23,287 nucleotides of DNA from an uncultured Shinella sp. GTDB taxonomy: Bacteria > Pseudomonadota > Alphaproteobacteria > Rhizobiales > Rhizobiaceae. The DNA lies in assembly GCF_946479415.1 (NCBI RefSeq), contig NZ_CAMLFY010000070.1, forward strand, positions 1 to 23,287, given 5' to 3'. A program made the position numbers and the translations under genes. Positions 16,664 to 23,287 of this stretch are shown here, one piece after another. A model generated the notes under the pieces. That model saw only the letters and a list, made by a program, of their open reading frames with translations. It did no database searches and had not been told where the DNA came from. Numbering within the stretch: the stretch's first letter is position 1; each line of letters starts with the position of its first letter.

Positions 16664-17958
16664 CACTCTAGCTCCTCCAATATCTTGTGCAGTGGCTCGC
16701 TGATGCGCGTTAGCGAGTCGCATTCATTCTTGAGCGCGAGATCGACCAGAACGAAGCGCTGCTGCGCCTCATCCCGGTAGGCCTCGAAGGCGAGGATGAA
16801 TGCGCTATCGACGACTTCGCGGGTCAACTGGTCGTTGACGCCGGTGGCATAGGTGGCGAGCATTGCTCGCCACGGGCTGCCGGCATCCAGATCCGACAAT
16901 GTCTGCACCTTGAGCGCGAGATTGCGCCACAACGGCGAAAACTGGAACGGAACGGCATTTGCCGCCGGCCCCGATTTGCCATCGGCGGGCTCGATCATGT
17001 CCGTGAGGTCGGCCAGCTTGTGATCGACCTCTTGCCACAGCTTGTGCTCGATGACGCGGGCATGGATCGTCGACGAGAGAACCAGGATCGAATCCCGGGC
17101 GGCGTCGATGACGGTCACCGCTGAGGCATTGTCGGCAAGCTTCTTGGCGATGGCGCTGAGACCATTGGCCAGCGTCGCGAAGGGCAAGGTCTTCGCCGTG
17201 ACGAAGATTTGCTGGTTGAGCCGAGAAGGAATGACCCGCAGGATCCTCTGCACTTCGTAGAGGGCGTCGTATGCATCGGATGATTTGGCGTCGATCGCCA
17301 CCTGCAGTTTTCCGGCAGCCGCATCAAGATCATCCAGCCAGACTTGCTCGATATCGCGAAGGGTCGGCCCCTGCGGCAAGGCAGCGACGTGCTGCCCGAT
17401 CTGAATGCAGAAAAGTTTCAGCTCTTTGAGGAACTTGCGCAGCACGCGGACCTGTTCGAGATCCGTATCCATGAGGCGTGCCGCGAGAATCAACGTCTTG
17501 AAGCTGCCGATGCCATATTGGAAGCTTTGCAGGCTATCGTGAAGGTTCTTGTATGTCGCCAAGGTGTCGATGAGGGCGGTGACGGTTTCGAGTTCGCTGC
17601 GAGAACCAAGTTCGGCCTGAATGTCGCGGGATTGCTTGTTGACTTCATCAAAGCCGGAGCGCGCAGTATTCACCCGGTCGTCGGTGCTGGCGCCGGGAAG
17701 CTCTGGGTTCGGGCGTTCGCCTTTTTCGAGCTCCTCCATATAGGCCAGCCATAGATCGGCACAGGACGGATATTCCGCCTCGATCGCGTTCCTCAACATC
17801 TGCGTCAGTCCATTGGCGAACGCGTAGTCGAGAATATTGAACCAGACGGTGAGGGCGGCGCCTTGAAGATTGATCGCGCCAGCAACGAGTGTTGCGTCCC
17901 TGGCTATCTTAAGCCAGTCGCCGGGCAGCGGGTAGAGTTCCGCGAGTTTTAGCCTCAA
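16663..17958 (-). CDS. EAD1-like adaptor domain fused to a helical domain, unknown function
   Basis: 431 aa from a TTG at 17958. Residues 1-69 match the EAD1 (effector-associated domain 1) pattern: LAELYP, a middle Trp (W39), ILDYA, and AEYP (62-64). They align without gaps to the N-terminus of the protease encoded just upstream. The remaining 360 residues are predominantly helical by eye, with Leu/Ala-rich segments and no recognisable catalytic motif; they may be a sensor or scaffold. The start is uncertain: the best Shine-Dalgarno (AGGGGAG, 17991-17985) sits 27-33 nt before the TTG but 8 nt before an in-frame ATC (17976), and no in-frame ATG or GTG follows the TAG at 18003-18001. The gene overlaps the next one by one base. 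EAD1 modules are thought to pair homotypically and recruit effectors, so this protein may dock the EAD1-trypsin (inference). Confidence 0.75.
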   Translation of the reverse strand: MRLKLAELYPLPGDWLKIARDATLVAGAINLQGAALTVWFNILDYAFANGLTQMLRNAIEAEYPSCADLWLAYMEELEKGERPNPELPGASTDDRVNTARSGFDEVNKQSRDIQAELGSRSELETVTALIDTLATYKNLHDSLQSFQYGIGSFKTLILAARLMDTDLEQVRVLRKFLKELKLFCIQIGQHVAALPQGPTLRDIEQVWLDDLDAAAGKLQVAIDAKSSDAYDALYEVQRILRVIPSRLNQQIFVTAKTLPFATLANGLSAIAKKLADNASAVTVIDAARDSILVLSSTIHARVIEHKLWQEVDHKLADLTDMIEPADGKSGPAANAVPFQFSPLWRNLALKVQTLSDLDAGSPWRAMLATYATGVNDQLTREVVDSAFILAFEAYRDEAQQRFVLVDLALKNECDSLTRISEPLHKILEELE

Positions 17959-18008
17959 CTCGAAATATGCACGGATCGTCCGATCTCCCCTGCCAGGAAA
18001 CTACGCGT

Positions 18009-18980
18009 TCAGGTGCCGTCCGCTAATCCCTCGATAACCCTGCGGACCGCAATTCCCTCGTTGCGGTAATAGGTGGTCTTCGTCGGGGCATTGGGTTCCA
18101 TCACCCAGCCGCCGCTATGGTGGATGGCAATAAGATTCCAGTTCGTATCGAAAACCGGCGCCCCGGACGATCCGGGCAGCGTATCGGTAAGGTACTGGAC
18201 ACGGCCTTCTCCGGCAAAGACGACGACATTGGCCACGAACGAGATTTGTTTCTGAGCCCCGCCGGGATGTTGAATGATGTTGACGTGATCGCCGACCTTG
18301 GCGTCGATCGGATTCATGTCGATGGTCCCCCACTTCGACGCATCGCCCTTGATGCGCGCGGCCGACCAGTCGTCGGCCTGGGACGTCCGAAAGCCATCGG
18401 CCTCGAGCCCAAACTCCTCCATTTGTGCATCCAGCCCCGCAATCGTGCGCTGATAGTTGAACTGGATGACGGAACCTGACGCCGATGCCGCATCCGGCAG
18501 GACGTGATTGTTGGTGATGACGATACCGCCCGCGGTAACAAATCCGGTGCCCGAACTGCCATCGGCGCGTTTGATCCGCACGACCGATCTTGCGCGGACA
18601 AGCCCGAGTTCCAGATAGCTGATCGAGACCAGGGTATTCCTATCTCCCAGGATTTTCTCCAGCTGTCCGGTCTTGCCGCCCCATTTGTCGGTGGGCGGCC
18701 CTTCTACCGGGAGCGGCGGCGCCCCGGCCTTGGCGTTGAGCAGCGCGTCGTTGTCGGGATACTCCTCCAGTGCGAAATCGATGAGAGCGTCAAGTTTCTT
18801 CGAGTCTTTCGCATTCTGTATGATCGCGGACCAGCTATTGATCGCTTTGCTATCGAAGGCGATCAAGGCGGGATTGAGCCCGATGCCCTTGGCAACGCGA
18901 AGCCCATCGCCGATCATCGGGTAGAGGTTGGCTAGGATGCGGTTGAGGCTCGTCAGGGCCTGGGGCGTCCATTTGGTCAT
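18009..18980 (-). CDS. EAD1-like domain fused to a trypsin-like serine protease
   Basis: 323 aa. Residues 12-80 form an EAD1-like adaptor: LANLYP (16-21), W50, IIQNA, EEYP (72-75). A Pro-rich linker (about 86-98) leads to a chymotrypsin-fold protease with a complete triad: H159 (ITNNHVL), D204 (ADDWSAAR) and S272 (LPGSSGAPVF). There is no signal peptide, so unlike most trypsin-like enzymes it should act in the cytoplasm. The ATG overlaps the stop of the upstream nuclease-protease gene as ATGA (18980-18977), indicating coupled translation and fixed stoichiometry. EAD-protease fusions are known from NTP-dependent conflict systems, in which the adaptor recruits the effector to an activated hub. 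The proteolytic fold is well supported; target and trigger are unknown. Confidence 0.87.
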   Translation of the reverse strand: MTKWTPQALTSLNRILANLYPMIGDGLRVAKGIGLNPALIAFDSKAINSWSAIIQNAKDSKKLDALIDFALEEYPDNDALLNAKAGAPPLPVEGPPTDKWGGKTGQLEKILGDRNTLVSISYLELGLVRARSVVRIKRADGSSGTGFVTAGGIVITNNHVLPDAASASGSVIQFNYQRTIAGLDAQMEEFGLEADGFRTSQADDWSAARIKGDASKWGTIDMNPIDAKVGDHVNIIQHPGGAQKQISFVANVVVFAGEGRVQYLTDTLPGSSGAPVFDTNWNLIAIHHSGGWVMEPNAPTKTTYYRNEGIAVRRVIEGLADGT

Positions 18981-21271
18981 TTCGTGGCCGTGCCTTTCCG
19001 CTTCGAGCCGGCGCGCAAGGCGATCTCCGCACCACGCACGGTGTCGTATTGGTCGGCGTCGAGGATGCTCTGGTGGAAATTGACGCCGGTCAGTCGGGAG
19101 ATTTCGCTCAGGCGATACATGGAGCTCACGAATTCATCGGCCACTGCGAATTCGAGCAGCACATCGCTAAGGTCCTGTTCCAGAACGAAACCGTAGCTCG
19201 CCAATCCATCGATGCCGCGCGCCACGACGACCTTCCAGAAGCGTCGGGGCACCGGCGCTCGAAGAGACGTGCCTTTGGGGCCTTTGCCGGAAAAAATGCG
19301 GTCGTCATCTGCCAGCACCGGCCCGGCGAAGACGCAAAGACGCTCGCTGGCCGCCTCAGACAGAACATGGTTCTCCAGGTCGCCCCAGTTTCGTTCGCCG
19401 CTGTCGGAACGATTGTAGCCCTCGACCTGCGGCGAGCAATTCGTCACATGGAAGGAATCCACATTCCCCTTGAGAAGGAGTTCGAAGGTCTGGCCCCATG
19501 CCACGTCATCCCGCCGCACGACGTGGCCTTTGTCAAAGGCCCCCTGATCCTTCGTGTAGAAGACATCGGGAATCTGGAATTTGTCATCGAGCCTGAGATC
19601 GGGGAACCAACGTTCGCTGAAAAGGCCCTGCCGTGAATAGTTGCGCCCTTTGACCGGCTCTCGGAGTTTGCCTTCCTCGGTGACATTGGATGCGGCGAAG
19701 AGCGCGAGACGCCGCTTGGCATGCATTTTTATCGAGAAATTCTGATAGTCGAGCCGCGTGCCGCCGGTCTTGAGTTGTGCCAGAACGGTTTCATCGGCGG
19801 CCTCGGGCATCGGAACGACCACCGGTGGCAGTTTCGTGCCGCCGGACAGGAAGTTCTCGTCATATCCGGCGCGGTCGTCGTAGTCATCGACGGATTTGGG
19901 GAGGAACGCTCCTCCCGGCGCCGGGGGCGACACCTTTTCGAGCGAGACGGCCTCGGTGACCCGTTCTTGCGAGGGGGCAGCCCCCAGCGAGACCGTTATC
20001 CGCAGCGGCACCTCGAAAGTAATGCTTCCGCCGGAATTGACCACGCCACCGCCACCACCGCCATCGGCTGGCGGAATTGTCTGGGCATCTTTATCCGTCA
20101 CCGGGGGGAGCCCCCCGCCGTCTCCCGCGGCCATGGCCGCACGCACCGTTTCATTGTCGGATTTAGTCCACCAGTCCCCCCAATCGTTCGGCCCGCCGCT
20201 CGCCTTGCCGGCGAAGTTGAGACCCAAATCGACGACACGCTGGTCTCTGGCGAGAGCCCCTGTGGGCACCGCGTAGTTCCGCTCGAGGTATCGGCCGGCA
20301 AAATGCAGGCCGACGATCTCGCCAGTTGCCAGATTTGCGACGACCGAACCGGAATTGCCGCCGGTCGTCGAGCAGTCATGCGTCGCCGCCCGAACGATTT
20401 TGCCGAAGCTGTCGGTATCAGCGCCTCCTTGCAGCAGGCCGGGTTGCAGGCGCTTGACCCCGAAGCGCCCGCCGAACATATCCGCCTGCACGTCCTCAGG
20501 GTTTCGGCTGTCGAATGCCGGATAACCGATGACGACGACTTCTTCGCGGAACAGGTCGCGCGCATCGGTCACCGCGAGCGGCAACGGAGTGATGCCAGCC
20601 GGCAGGCCTTCGACCTCAAGCACCGCCATGTCCCAGTAGGGATGCACCATCTTGATACCGAGGATATTGAAGACCGTCCCGGCCGCATCGTCGCGCCTGA
20701 AGTCGATACCGGCAGCGCGACCGTTGATGAACCTGAGGTTTCGCTCGCCGAGACCCATGGCAAAGATCTGTGCGACATGCCTGTTGGTCATCAGAAGGTT
20801 GGGACCGACAATGAAGCCTGTGCCGCCATAGGGAATTGTCGTGCCCCATAGCAATTCGATCCGGCCGATCGCCGGCAGCAGGGCTTCGATCCGCTGCTTC
20901 ACGACATTGTCCGTCGTCAGCTTGGTCCACAGGGAATGACCGGGCGTTGTCGGTACATCGAAAGTGACTGTGCTGAAGCTGCCATTCTTGATGTCATAGA
21001 TCGGCCGCAGCGCGGGTATGATGATGGCTTCGATTTGGACCAGCTGATCGACAGGGACTTCCGCACCCTGCGCCAGGGATTCGAGACCCGCCCGAGCGGA
21101 GGCGAGCTTCTTTTCCGCGGTGCCGCCGGTGTCCCCGCTATCGGCAGAGAAGGTTTCGAGACGACTTTCCGCCGCCAGGGCCTCCACGGTGGCGAGGACG
21201 GACTCCGTTCCATCGCTACCGGCAATAAGATCGAGATATTGACGAATGCGCTGCTCACTGCTCGACGGCAT
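18977..21271 (-). CDS. Trypsin-like protease fused to DNA/RNA non-specific endonuclease (NUC1)
   Basis: 764 aa, first gene of the minus-strand cassette. Residues 1-130 are a helical N-terminal region without signal peptide. Residues 135-350 are a trypsin-like protease with triad H165 (MTNRHVA), D214 (PYWDMAVLEV) and S307 (TTGGNSGSV). A long flexible linker (about 380-490) contains a run of six glycines (404-409). Residues 495-750 are an endonuclease of the NUC1/EndoG family: RLDYQNFSI, the His-Mg motif DKGH at 580-583 (DRGH in the classical family), metal-binding N611 in TNCSPQ, then W629 and LEN (632-634). Both enzymes look catalytically intact. The ATG has GGGAGG 5 nt upstream. Cytoplasmic pairing of protease and nuclease suggests a self-harming or anti-phage effector, perhaps controlled by cleavage of the linker (inference). 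Confidence 0.88.
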   Translation of the reverse strand: MPSSSEQRIRQYLDLIAGSDGTESVLATVEALAAESRLETFSADSGDTGGTAEKKLASARAGLESLAQGAEVPVDQLVQIEAIIIPALRPIYDIKNGSFSTVTFDVPTTPGHSLWTKLTTDNVVKQRIEALLPAIGRIELLWGTTIPYGGTGFIVGPNLLMTNRHVAQIFAMGLGERNLRFINGRAAGIDFRRDDAAGTVFNILGIKMVHPYWDMAVLEVEGLPAGITPLPLAVTDARDLFREEVVVIGYPAFDSRNPEDVQADMFGGRFGVKRLQPGLLQGGADTDSFGKIVRAATHDCSTTGGNSGSVVANLATGEIVGLHFAGRYLERNYAVPTGALARDQRVVDLGLNFAGKASGGPNDWGDWWTKSDNETVRAAMAAGDGGGLPPVTDKDAQTIPPADGGGGGGVVNSGGSITFEVPLRITVSLGAAPSQERVTEAVSLEKVSPPAPGGAFLPKSVDDYDDRAGYDENFLSGGTKLPPVVVPMPEAADETVLAQLKTGGTRLDYQNFSIKMHAKRRLALFAASNVTEEGKLREPVKGRNYSRQGLFSERWFPDLRLDDKFQIPDVFYTKDQGAFDKGHVVRRDDVAWGQTFELLLKGNVDSFHVTNCSPQVEGYNRSDSGERNWGDLENHVLSEAASERLCVFAGPVLADDDRIFSGKGPKGTSLRAPVPRRFWKVVVARGIDGLASYGFVLEQDLSDVLLEFAVADEFVSSMYRLSEISRLTGVNFHQSILDADQYDTVRGAEIALRAGSKRKGTATK

Positions 21272-21356
21272 GGTTGCCTCCCGTGCAAATATCCGGCATT
21301 CACGCCCCGCAAACCGAGGCTGTGCTCAAATTCCGAAATTCTACCGAGCGCCCATC

Positions 21357-21422
21357 GCGAAACCCTTTTCGCAACCGTGGGTCTCTGATCATGAATGTGT
21401 CTCACAACGAGAGAGTTCTCTC
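21357..21422. promoter_or_regulatory. Dyad symmetries upstream of the protease/nuclease cassette
   Basis: Two perfect dyads lie 86-151 bp upstream of the first cassette gene: GCGAAA-CCCT-TTTCGC (21357-21372) and GAGAGA-GT-TCTCTC (21409-21422). They sit where the minus-strand promoter should be and could be operators or leader hairpins. I see no convincing -35/-10 pair. No regulator gene is visible in the cassette itself. Confidence 0.35.
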
Positions 21423-21479
21423 AAGGGGTACACGGGCGGCCATCGCCTTTTAGTCGAATATTTTTTAGCTCCGTCGTAA

Positions 21480-21674
21480 GTGACGTTGAAGCAGATTGAT
21501 TTTTCACTTCCAATGCAAGGAATACCTCTCAACGCATGCCCGATTGAGGGTGCCGAGAGGCTTGCGGGGGTGATCATGACCGATGTGCTCGCAATATCCG
21601 TGGCGGAATATGCCACGATCGCTGAAACTCTATCGTACCGGGAAGCTTTCGAGATCAACGGCGATGCCCTGTAG
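21480..21674 (+). other. Short open frame of doubtful coding value
   Basis: A 64-codon frame begins with TTG, has no good ribosome-binding site, and ends at TAG 21672-21674. I recognise no domain. The same frame continues past the stop into a stretch resembling a lysozyme-like protein, so this may be the 5' part of one decayed gene rather than an independent small gene. Confidence 0.25.
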
Positions 21675-21886
21675 GCAAGGCCCCTCGACCTACCTTGGCG
21701 GAACGTCATCTCACGCAAGGGCTACGATTTTGTCGTACGCTGGGAAACCGGCGGGCGTGCCTATTACGACCAAGCAACTACAAGAAATCGACCAAAACGC
21801 ATACCGGACTGTGGCCCGATTTCAGGGTGGCGCTCGGCATGGGCCATGTATTCGCCGATACAGACAACGGAAAACAGTTGCGATGA
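21675..21886 (+). pseudogene. Relic of a possible lysozyme-like gene (stop plus frameshift)
   Basis: Immediately after the TAG at 21672 the frame reads YDFVVRWETGGRAYYDQ, then a divergent stretch ending in ISG. A one-base shift at the GGG of 21825-21827 then gives VALGMGHVFADTDNG up to TGA 21884-21886. Joined, this resembles by eye the pattern WE-x-(G/S)-(G/S)-x-AYY ... SGV-x-(I/L)-G-(I/M)-G of bacterial lysozyme-like proteins, with the Glu as possible catalytic residue. Interruption by a stop and a frameshift marks it as non-functional. The match is from memory of the family pattern, so the assignment is tentative. Confidence 0.3.
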
Positions 21887-21953
21887 AATCTGTTGCCTCC
21901 CGCATCTGTGGTGCAGCGGGATTTTGAGTCGGCCAAACGGCACAGAGTCTAGC

Positions 21954-22208
21954 TCAAACCGGTTTTGATGCCGTCGCCGCAATCAGCCTGCACCCGCCCA
22001 CAACGCAGTCTGGTATTCTTTCAAGATCTTGAGCTGCCTCTTTGGAAGAGATTTGCTGATTGATGTCTGCCGGCTGGCGCATGCCGCAGACAACGGCTGT
22101 CATCTGTTCGGCGTCGATCCCGCACGGAATGATGATGAGCCTCAATCTGCCGCTGCTCGGATTGGATATTTGACCGCCATCGGCTTCGGCGACGACGGTC
22201 AACAACAT
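21954..22208 (-). pseudogene. Possible 3' fragment of an aldo/keto reductase gene
   Basis: The minus strand holds an 84-codon frame. Its middle (RLRLIIIPCGID, then TAVVCGMRQPADI) resembles the end of aldo/keto reductases, where a buried L-R segment is followed by the cofactor-binding pattern V-(I/C)-x-G-(A/M)-R-x-P. The rest of an AKR (about 230 residues, with the catalytic Tyr) is missing upstream, where the LacI promoter begins, so if real it is a remnant. No ribosome-binding site is evident. Chance similarity is a serious alternative. Confidence 0.2.
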
Positions 22209-22210
22209 CT

Positions 22211-22263
22211 ATGAGAAAAGGTTTTCTCATATTGACATTTGCTTTGCGCAAAGGTTTTCTCAT
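22211..22263 (+). promoter_or_regulatory. LacI-type promoter with two operator-like repeats
   Basis: A dyad ATGAGAAAA-GG-TTTTCTCAT (22211-22230) is followed by a second copy of its right part, AAAGGTTTTCTCAT (22250-22263); the two 14-mers are 33 bp apart, about three helical turns. Between them lies a consensus -35, TTGACA (22232-22237), and 17 bp later TTTTCT (22255-22260) as a weak -10 inside the second repeat. The layout fits autoregulation by the LacI-family protein encoded directly downstream. Confidence 0.6.
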
Positions 22264-22286
22264 GCCGAGCTGCATGGGAGGCCGCA

Positions 22287-23287
22287 CTGAGCAATCAACG
22301 CACCAGAATAGGACGCGCGACGATCCATGACGTCGCTCGCGCTGCCGGCGTCAGTGTCTCCACCGTCTCCAAGGCGTTGAACGACAATGGCCGGATGGCG
22401 GCCGAAACGCGTGCCCGGATAAAGCAGGTTGCGGAGAATATCGGTTTCCGCCCCAACGCACTTGCACGCGGCCTGCTCTTCAACCGGTCCTTCACGATCG
22501 GCCTTCTGACGAACGATACCTATGGCCGCTTCACGCTGCCCGTGATGGCCGGCGTGTCCGAAGCGCTGGTGGATAAAGGGGTCTCGGTCTTTCTCTGCGC
22601 CATCGAGGACGATCCGGCGCTCGGCAAGATCCATGTCGATGCGATGCTCGACAAGCAGGTGGATGGCATCATCGCGACGGGCAAGCGGATAGACCGTTCA
22701 CTGCCGGTTGATCTTTCGGGGCTTCCGGTTCCGGTTGTCTACGCTTTCACCGAGGGCACGCCGGATAGCGTCACGCTAACGTCCGACGACGCACAGGGGG
22801 CGGGGATTGCGACCGATTGGCTGCTCGGGCTCGGCCGACGGCGGCTGGTGCACATCACCGGCCCTCAGGATTTCGCTTCGGTGCGCGAGCGTTCCCTGGC
22901 TTTCCGCGCCCATGCCGGCGCCGATGCCGAGGTGCTTTGCGGCGTGTGGGCGGAGCGCTGGGGGCATGAGGCCGTCGCCCGTCTCTGGGCCGGCGGTGGT
23001 GAGAGGCCGGACGGCATCTTCTGCGGCAATGATCAGATTGCGCGCGGCGTCATCGATGCCCTGCGCGAGCGCGGCGTGCGGGTGCCGGAGGACGTCTCCG
23101 TCATCGGTTTCGACAACTGGGAGATCATGGCCGGCCAGGCGCGTCCACCGCTGACTTCTGTCGACATGAATCTGAAGGAACTCGGCAAGGAGGCGGGGCG
23201 CACCGTGCTGGCGCTCGCCGAGGGCAAGGTCATCGAGCCGGGCCTGCGCAAGCTGCCGTGCCGGCTTGCCGTGCGGCAATCCTGTGG
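22287..23287 (+). CDS. LacI-family transcriptional regulator (3' end outside window)
   Basis: At least 333 residues, truncated by the window edge. The N-terminal DNA-binding domain is complete: TIHDVARAAGVSVSTVSKAL, then RPNALARGLL as hinge helix. A periplasmic-binding-protein-like effector domain follows, with typical IGLLTNDTYGRF, DGIIATG, DGIFCGND and VSVIGFDNWE. No ATG, GTG or TTG precedes the HTH in this frame at a sensible place. The best start is CTG at 22287, preceded by GGGAGG (22276-22281) at 5 nt and lying 26 bp after the -10; the product would start MSNQRTRIGRATIHDVA. Effector domains of this type bind sugars or related metabolites. Target genes probably lie beyond the right edge, in addition to its own promoter (inference). 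Confidence 0.85.
   Translation, partial: MSNQRTRIGRATIHDVARAAGVSVSTVSKALNDNGRMAAETRARIKQVAENIGFRPNALARGLLFNRSFTIGLLTNDTYGRFTLPVMAGVSEALVDKGVSVFLCAIEDDPALGKIHVDAMLDKQVDGIIATGKRIDRSLPVDLSGLPVPVVYAFTEGTPDSVTLTSDDAQGAGIATDWLLGLGRRRLVHITGPQDFASVRERSLAFRAHAGADAEVLCGVWAERWGHEAVARLWAGGGERPDGIFCGNDQIARGVIDALRERGVRVPEDVSVIGFDNWEIMAGQARPPLTSVDMNLKELGKEAGRTVLALAEGKVIEPGLRKLPCRLAVRQSC

Noticed and set aside
16663..16723. Upstream in-frame Met (16723) as start of the 895-aa protein
   Set aside because: It would overlap the preceding gene by 61 bases, whereas ATG 16663 has TGATG coupling and an ideal GGAGGAG.
19721..20851. 376-codon plus-strand frame inside the protease-nuclease gene
   Set aside because: The opposite strand carries a complete trypsin triad and NUC1 motifs; this frame has no family features.
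8955..21271. PrkA (AAA+), DUF444 (vWA) and the trypsin/EAD1 genes as one vWA-MoxR-VMAP-type ternary system
   Set aside because: The parts are tempting, but prkA-yeaH-spoVR is a widespread housekeeping stress operon, the cassette is convergent with its own terminator, and no VMAP-like protein is visible. The adjacency is probably coincidental.
1..23287. CRISPR arrays, tRNA or rRNA genes, insertion sequences, integrase genes
   Set aside because: I saw no regularly spaced repeats, tRNA-like cloverleaf, transposase or integrase motifs, or terminal inverted repeats, so the cassette's boundaries show no direct mobility signature.

Overview
The window is high-GC DNA with dense, largely translationally coupled operons. 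Gene content points to an alphaproteobacterium of the Rhizobiales (Rhizobium/Agrobacterium/Ensifer type): a PAAT-type amino-acid ABC transporter joined to hydroxyproline-type catabolic genes, a prkA-yeaH-spoVR operon behind what looks like an EcfG-type general-stress promoter, and a LacI-family regulator. The species is inferred from gene content only.

Region 1 (1-8873, + strand) is one catabolic operon whose start lies outside the window. It encodes the C-terminal part of a substrate-binding protein, an ATPase, two permeases, a DapA-superfamily lyase/deaminase (HypD-like), an FAD-dependent D-amino-acid dehydrogenase (HypO-like), an aldehyde dehydrogenase (HypH-like), a proline-racemase-superfamily enzyme with an unusual Ser/Cys active-site pair, and two short-chain dehydrogenases. 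The first four enzymes match the known route from trans-4-hydroxy-L-proline to 2-oxoglutarate: epimerase, D-hydroxyproline dehydrogenase, pyrroline-4-hydroxy-2-carboxylate deaminase, 2-oxoglutarate semialdehyde dehydrogenase. The two SDRs are extra to that route.

Region 2 (8874-13900, + strand) is the conserved stress operon prkA (AAA+ serine kinase), yeaH-like DUF444 (vWA domain) and spoVR-like. A GGAAC-N17-CGTA element upstream resembles alphaproteobacterial EcfG/RpoE2 promoters.

Region 3 (13901-21271, - strand) is the most interesting part: a tightly coupled four-gene cassette converging on spoVR and ended by a good intrinsic terminator. In transcription order it encodes (a) a trypsin-like protease fused to a DNA/RNA non-specific endonuclease (NUC1) domain, (b) a second trypsin-like protease with an N-terminal EAD1-like adaptor, (c) a helical protein with a second EAD1-like adaptor that aligns to the first without gaps, and (d) a membrane protein with STAND-like flanking modules but no NTPase, plus a NUC1-like domain that has lost its catalytic residues. 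EAD1, trypsin and NUC1 domains are parts used in NTP-dependent biological conflict (immunity or suicide) systems. Their grouping here, with no NTPase gene in the operon, suggests an uncharacterised proteolysis-coupled nuclease defence or cell-death module.

Region 4 (21272-22210) holds dyad-rich upstream DNA for the cassette and decayed gene remnants: a lysozyme-like relic with a stop and a frameshift, and a possible aldo/keto-reductase tail. Region 5 (22211-23287, + strand) is a LacI-family regulator running off the window. It has paired operator-like repeats around its promoter and apparently a CTG start codon.
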